DNA of 9,753 bases from Flavobacteriaceae bacterium (lineage in GTDB: Bacteria > Bacteroidota > Bacteroidia > Flavobacteriales > Flavobacteriaceae): positions 1 through 9,753 of the forward strand of contig JAUXCI010000074.1 in assembly GCA_030618945.1 (NCBI GenBank), given 5' to 3'. The notes beneath the pieces were generated by a model. It was not told the DNA's origin. It ran no database searches and was given only the letters and a program-made list of their open reading frames with translations. Below, piece after piece: positions 6,295-9,753 of the stretch (position 1 is its first letter; each line of letters starts with the position of its first letter). The translations under genes and the position numbers were made by a program.

Positions 6295-7159
6295 AATATT
6301 GATGAAAAGCCTGAGAAATAAACTCTAAAACTTCTGGAAGTGATTCTCTCCAATAGGTCCATGTATGTTTTCCATCGCGCACCCTGTACTCATGAGGAAT
6401 CTCTTTTTTCTTCATGGCTATATGGATCAGACTGTTTCCTTCATAAAGGAAATCATCATCCCCACAATCAATGTACCATCTTACACTGGCAATTTTTTTA
6501 GGATCTCCATTATTGACTAACGAAACCGCACTATGCTGTTCAAAATATGAGTTTACCCGTTCATCAGTAAAATTTTCGTTATTTCTTTGACTCAAATTTT
6601 TCTTAAGATTCTCAACCGTTAAAGGCCCTACATAAGCGCTTAGGGGAGCTGCGGAAGAAAACATTTCAGGATGATGTAAGGCATAAATAAAGGAACCCCC
6701 TCCTCCCATGGAAAGACCCGAAATGGCTCTATAACGCTTGTCTTGTTTAATGCGGTAAGTTTTTTCAACATATGGCATCAACTCCTTAAAAAAGAAATCT
6801 TCATAATTCCAATTTCCATTGATATTATTAAAATACCCTCTTTCTTCCGTATTGGCATCCGGCATTACAATAATCATTGGAGTTGCCTTACCTTCTTTGA
6901 TGGCTTTATCTGCAATGTGTCTCACCTCTCCAAACTGTACCCATCCCGTCTGATCATCTCCACTACCATGAAGCAAATAAAGCACCGGATAACTTCTTGA
7001 TGAAGTACCGTAATCAGGTGGCAGGTAAATGGCAAACTTCCTTTCGCTTTTAAGGATATTGCTTTTCATACTCAGGTTGTCAAAAACCTTACCGGTCTGA
7101 GCCGATAAACTATTTGCCAACAAACACAGGATCCAGAGGTTTACTATTTTAATTTTCAT
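6293..7159 (-). CDS. Secreted alpha/beta-hydrolase esterase, EsteraseD/enterochelin-esterase-like family (PF00756)
   Basis: A 288-residue protein with a signal peptide (about 1-20, cleavage near SLSA|QT), so it acts in the periplasm or outside. The hydrolase core is complete: LLHGSGDD at 62-69 forms the oxyanion-hole strand, GLSMG at 148-152 carries nucleophile Ser150, IDCGDDDF at 230-237 supplies the probable acid Asp236, and GKHTW at 263-267 supplies His265. Relatives include feruloyl and acetylxylan esterases, enterochelin esterases, S-formylglutathione hydrolase and mycolyltransferases; with no accessory carbohydrate-binding or catalytic domain, substrate cannot be assigned. It follows the beta-propeller gene by 36 bases on the same strand and is likely cotranscribed with it. 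The gap to the LolA-like gene is 83 bases with a weak terminator-like hairpin. Confidence 0.93.
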   Translation of the reverse strand: MKIKIVNLWILCLLANSLSAQTGKVFDNLSMKSNILKSERKFAIYLPPDYGTSSRSYPVLYLLHGSGDDQTGWVQFGEVRHIADKAIKEGKATPMIIVMPDANTEERGYFNNINGNWNYEDFFFKELMPYVEKTYRIKQDKRYRAISGLSMGGGGSFIYALHHPEMFSSAAPLSAYVGPLTVENLKKNLSQRNNENFTDERVNSYFEQHSAVSLVNNGDPKKIASVRWYIDCGDDDFLYEGNSLIHIAMKKKEIPHEYRVRDGKHTWTYWRESLPEVLEFISQAFHQY

Positions 7160-7195
7160 AAAAAATGGAGTTCTAAGCTTGATATTTGGGATAAA

Positions 7196-8710
7196 TTAAT
7201 ATTGGGTATTACTGACAAAAGCAATTCTTTTGCTGTCGGGCGACCAGCTCGGTACATTTATCGTACCCTGTCCACCATAAACATAAGATATGATCTTGGG
7301 TTCTCCTCCATTAACTGGCATCATTCTGAGGTATACATGCTTGTAAAAAGGATGATCACCAGATGCTACATCAGTTCCAAAGGAAAGAAAAACCATCCAT
7401 TTTCCATCTGGAGAAATATGAGGAAACCAATCGTTTAGTTCGTCAAAGGTTAGCTGCTCTTGCTCGCTGCCATCTGGTTTCATCCTCCAGATCTGCATGG
7501 TACCCGTTCGATTGGAGTTGAAATAAATATATTTCCCGTCAGGGGAATATTCCGGTCCGTCATCTAAACCTGGGGTATTGGTGAGTTGGGTTTCAGTTCC
7601 GCTATCAATAGCCACACTATAAACATCGTATTGACCATTTCTATTACCTGTAAATAAAAGTTCTTTGGCATTAGTGGACCATCCGTGAAGGTAGGAGGCT
7701 CCTAAACCGCTCGCAGTAATTTTTTTTGGAATTGAATCGCCTTCAACGGGTAAAACATAAATGGCCGAATCGCCATTGTCATTATCATCATGATGGCTTA
7801 TAGCCAATTGTTTCCCGTCAAATGACAAGACGTGATCATTGTTATTACGTATGGCAAATCCCGTATTGATCATTGAAATTTTTTGGTCTTTAAATCCATA
7901 GGCATACAAATACCCGTTTGAATTATAAATAAGGGATTTCCCGTCAAGTGTCCAATTAGGCGCCTGAATGGAATGGCTTGAAGAAAACAACAATTTTCGT
8001 TGTCCGCTTTCAACATCCAGCACTTCCATATTACTACCTAAATAATTCTCATAACGATCGTTTTCTTCATTAAAGGGTTTGATAATTCTGACGTCCCTGA
8101 AGATGGCTTTCTCTGTAACTTTAGGGTCATGAGAACAAACGTATAATCCAACAAACAATTCATTTTTAAGATCAATATCGGCAATTTCAACTTTTCTTAA
8201 GGGTTCACCCATTTTGGCGACGCCCATAATAAAAGTATTCCCTTTTCTTTCCAGTTGAATGATGTCAACCATCTCATTTCCCGCATTCACTTCCTCAGTT
8301 TCCGCTCCTTTTGTTCTGCGAAACTGGAGAGACAACAGACCGTCTCCGTGGAGTGATGCATTGACATGGGGTGAATCAGTATTAAAACTGTTGCGAACCA
8401 TCCATCCTATTTTTCTGTGCGGATCAAGCCCTTCTCCAACAAATTTTACTTTGGCCCGCAGGATAAAATCTCCCTGTATACTTTTCCATAAATAATGAAA
8501 TTGGTCATTGGCAAACCACATGTTTTCACCCGATCCCTCTATCAAATATTCCTGAAATTCATCATTATAAGAAACCGAGCCCTTATTTTCAACTTCTCCA
8601 ATATCTAAATGATTTTCAAATATCCCAAGTGGATATTCCTGGGAAAAAAGAGTTGCTGTGTTCATAACAGATAATAAGAATAAGGAGATTAAGATGCTTG
8701 TATTTCTCAT
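7196..8710 (-). CDS. Secreted DUF1349-like beta-sandwich plus TolB-type beta-propeller protein
   Basis: The start was set at ATG 8710 because it opens directly with a signal peptide (MRNTSILISLFLL...TLFSQ, cleavage about 24), giving 504 residues; TTG 8761 and ATG 8752 would add 17 or 14 residues ahead of the signal peptide. Residues 25-211 resemble the DUF1349/concanavalin-like beta-sandwich (MWFANDQFHYLWK, GDFILRAKVKF, DPHRKIGWMVR, NASLHGDGLLSLQFRR). Residues 225-504 hold six PD40/WD40-like repeats: NWTLDGKSLIY at 252, SFDGKQLAIS at 296, WSTNAKELLFT at 344, YSPDGKYIYFNS at 388, ISPDGKWMVFLS at 432 and WSPDSKRIAFVS at 489. TolB-type propellers bind proteins or ligands rather than catalyse. 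This is not the Tol-Pal TolB: the N-terminal domain differs and no tol genes are near. It precedes the esterase by 36 bases, so the two may act together extracellularly. Confidence 0.9.
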   Translation of the reverse strand: MRNTSILISLFLLSVMNTATLFSQEYPLGIFENHLDIGEVENKGSVSYNDEFQEYLIEGSGENMWFANDQFHYLWKSIQGDFILRAKVKFVGEGLDPHRKIGWMVRNSFNTDSPHVNASLHGDGLLSLQFRRTKGAETEEVNAGNEMVDIIQLERKGNTFIMGVAKMGEPLRKVEIADIDLKNELFVGLYVCSHDPKVTEKAIFRDVRIIKPFNEENDRYENYLGSNMEVLDVESGQRKLLFSSSHSIQAPNWTLDGKSLIYNSNGYLYAYGFKDQKISMINTGFAIRNNNDHVLSFDGKQLAISHHDDNDNGDSAIYVLPVEGDSIPKKITASGLGASYLHGWSTNAKELLFTGNRNGQYDVYSVAIDSGTETQLTNTPGLDDGPEYSPDGKYIYFNSNRTGTMQIWRMKPDGSEQEQLTFDELNDWFPHISPDGKWMVFLSFGTDVASGDHPFYKHVYLRMMPVNGGEPKIISYVYGGQGTINVPSWSPDSKRIAFVSNTQY

Positions 8711-8816
8711 GAGTTCATTCAACTTTAGTAAACCAATACATTTGAAAGGCATGGCAAACAATTACTGCCTTAAATGTACGAATTAATAGAAAAATATATA
8801 AAAACTAAATGTGTTA

Positions 8817-9515
8817 TTATTTTAAAACTGCGCCTTCCACAATGAGAGGATAAACATATCCGGCACCAAATTCTCTATCAAGTGCAAGTGTCCCTTTAAA
8901 ATTCACTGTATCCCCTATTTTTACAACTTCCTTGGTAGTAAAAGTAAGGTCTGATTTATCTCCTGCTTTGGTACCATCCATAATGTGCACCCAATTTCGA
9001 TCCATGATGTCCATATTAACTTTTACGACCTGACCACTGACCAATACCTCCTTGTTTTTATACTTATCAGCGTTTTCATAAAGCTCGGCAATGCTTAAAC
9101 CTCCATCAATAGGGCTGATCTTAATACTATCAAGGAGTTTTTCCATATTTGATTTCGTGTGAGAAATTGCATCTTCCTTTTTGAGTTTGGCCTTAATGGG
9201 TTCCTTACTAGCAAAATCTACAAATAAAATTTTGTCAAAAACCTTGTTCAATTCCTCGCTTTCAAAATCTTTCATCTCCATAGCAGTCTCGTAATACATT
9301 TTATCTCCGGCTTTAACTTCGATTTTTGATACAGCCATCCAATATTCCTCTGATTCCTCTTCAACAAGTACATAAGTATAACCACTAGCTTGTAAAAATT
9401 CTTTTACAACAACCACATGCTGATCACTACTCGCATCTATAGGAACGTAATCATTCTTTTTTTTACCACATGACAAAAAAAGTGTGATCCCAAGTATTAA
9501 CAATATTATTCTCAT
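8817..9515 (-). CDS. Two-domain lipoprotein: NrfJ-like domain plus OB-fold-like domain
   Basis: The start was set at ATG 9515, which begins a short lipoprotein signal (MRIILLILGITLFLSC) with lipobox LFLSC and acylated Cys16, giving 232 residues. A longer frame start at 9659 would place 48 residues before the signal and overlap the upstream gene, so it is rejected. Residues 32-102 resemble the NrfJ-like module: an SGYTYVLVEE strand, EYWMAVSKIEVKAGD, then AMEMKDFESEELNKVFDKILFV, matching the family pattern of MPMKNF-type residues before a hydrophobic strand. Residues 138-231 form a second OB-fold-like module (SIAELYENADKYKNKEVLVSGQ, NWVHIMDGT, VVKIGDTVNFKGTLALDREFGAGY). NrfJ relatives occur near cytochrome c nitrite reductases, but no redox gene is visible here, so function is unassigned. 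The GKKKN after the Cys has no Asp and fits membrane localisation without saying which membrane. Confidence 0.88.
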   Translation of the reverse strand: MRIILLILGITLFLSCGKKKNDYVPIDASSDQHVVVVKEFLQASGYTYVLVEEESEEYWMAVSKIEVKAGDKMYYETAMEMKDFESEELNKVFDKILFVDFASKEPIKAKLKKEDAISHTKSNMEKLLDSIKISPIDGGLSIAELYENADKYKNKEVLVSGQVVKVNMDIMDRNWVHIMDGTKAGDKSDLTFTTKEVVKIGDTVNFKGTLALDREFGAGYVYPLIVEGAVLK

Positions 9516-9552
9516 TTTTTTAATTTTTAAAATTTCATAGTTTATTACGCGC

Positions 9553-9753
9553 TTAATATGATTCACTATTTGAATTCCTTTTAAAACTGCAAAATACATA
9601 ATTCTGAGTTGACATTGAAGGGGTATGATGAACCGATTCAACACATTTAATGGTGTCAAATTGATCTGAAAATAAAAGCTCTAAATCAGTTTCATCATAC
9701 TGCTGAATTTCCAGACCACTGCAAAGTCGGAGGCCAAGCGGTCTTAGGAAGAC
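9553..9753 (-). CDS. Class I SAM-dependent methyltransferase, C-terminal tail only
   Basis: The minus-strand frame is open from the window edge for 66 codons and stops at TAA 9553-9555. The tail reads as the C-terminus of a SAM-dependent methyltransferase family: CSGLEIQQYDETDLELLF (the conserved CSGL..xxY element and helix), then FDTIKCVESVHHTPS and STQNYVFCSFKR, which matches the family's final strands (VHHTP...QxFVYCxFRR). The SAM-binding domain lies beyond the window, so substrate cannot be judged. The first ten or so codons before CSGL match the family less well. It ends 37 bases before the lipoprotein gene, on the same strand. Confidence 0.72.
   Translation of the reverse strand, partial: VFLRPLGLRLCSGLEIQQYDETDLELLFSDQFDTIKCVESVHHTPSMSTQNYVFCSFKRNSNSESY

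Noticed and set aside
8711..8761. Longer start (TTG 8761 or ATG 8752) for the propeller protein
   Set aside because: The added residues precede a textbook signal peptide that begins at ATG 8710.
8752..8770. TAATTGTTTG as a promoter -7 box for the propeller gene
   Set aside because: The spacing between TA and TTTG is four instead of two bases, so it does not fit TAnnTTTG.
9516..9659. Longer start for the lipoprotein gene at 9659
   Set aside because: It would put 48 residues before a lipobox signal sequence and overlap the methyltransferase tail in a different frame.

Overview
The window looks like a piece of a Bacteroidota (Flavobacteriia/Cytophagia-like) chromosome. It is AT-rich. Secreted proteins have short signal peptides ending in ...SAQ or ...GQ, there is a two-domain lipoprotein with a Bacteroidota-style LFLSC-GKKK lipobox, recognisable Shine-Dalgarno sequences are scarce, and one intergenic box matches the Bacteroidota -7 promoter consensus TAnnTTTG. 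Every gene I can support lies on the minus strand, so transcription runs from high to low coordinates. No gap between genes exceeds about 100 bases. I see no tRNA, rRNA, CRISPR array, insertion sequence or integrase.

In transcription order: (a) the C-terminal tail of a class I SAM-dependent methyltransferase enters from the right edge (9553-9753); (b) a lipoprotein with an NrfJ-like domain and an OB-fold-like domain (8817-9515); (c) a secreted DUF1349-like plus TolB-type beta-propeller protein (7196-8710); (d) a secreted esterase of the EsteraseD/enterochelin-esterase alpha/beta-hydrolase family (6293-7159), followed by a weak terminator-like hairpin; (e) a compact cluster of a periplasmic LolA-like protein (5445-6209), FtsX/MacB-type permease 1 (4205-5428), permease 2 (2974-4200, interrupted by an in-frame TAA), a LolD/MacB-type ATPase (2242-2931) and an outer-membrane beta-barrel (1046-2206); (f) an N-terminally anchored M20 metallopeptidase of the PM20D1/carboxypeptidase-S type (965 to beyond the left edge), probably with its own promoter.

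The central cluster contains every part needed to move a lipophilic cargo from the inner membrane to the outer membrane: ATPase, two mechanotransmission-type permeases, a LolA-like periplasmic carrier and an outer-membrane barrel. It is best read as a dedicated lipid or lipoprotein trafficking system distinct from housekeeping LolCDE; the cargo cannot be told from sequence. Two features stand out. Permease 2 carries a single premature TAA at codon 84 while the rest of its reading frame is intact and collinear with permease 1. Two perfect 14-base palindromes with a TGATCA core lie in the two consecutive gaps before the ATPase and the barrel, each exactly 25 bases upstream of the start codon.
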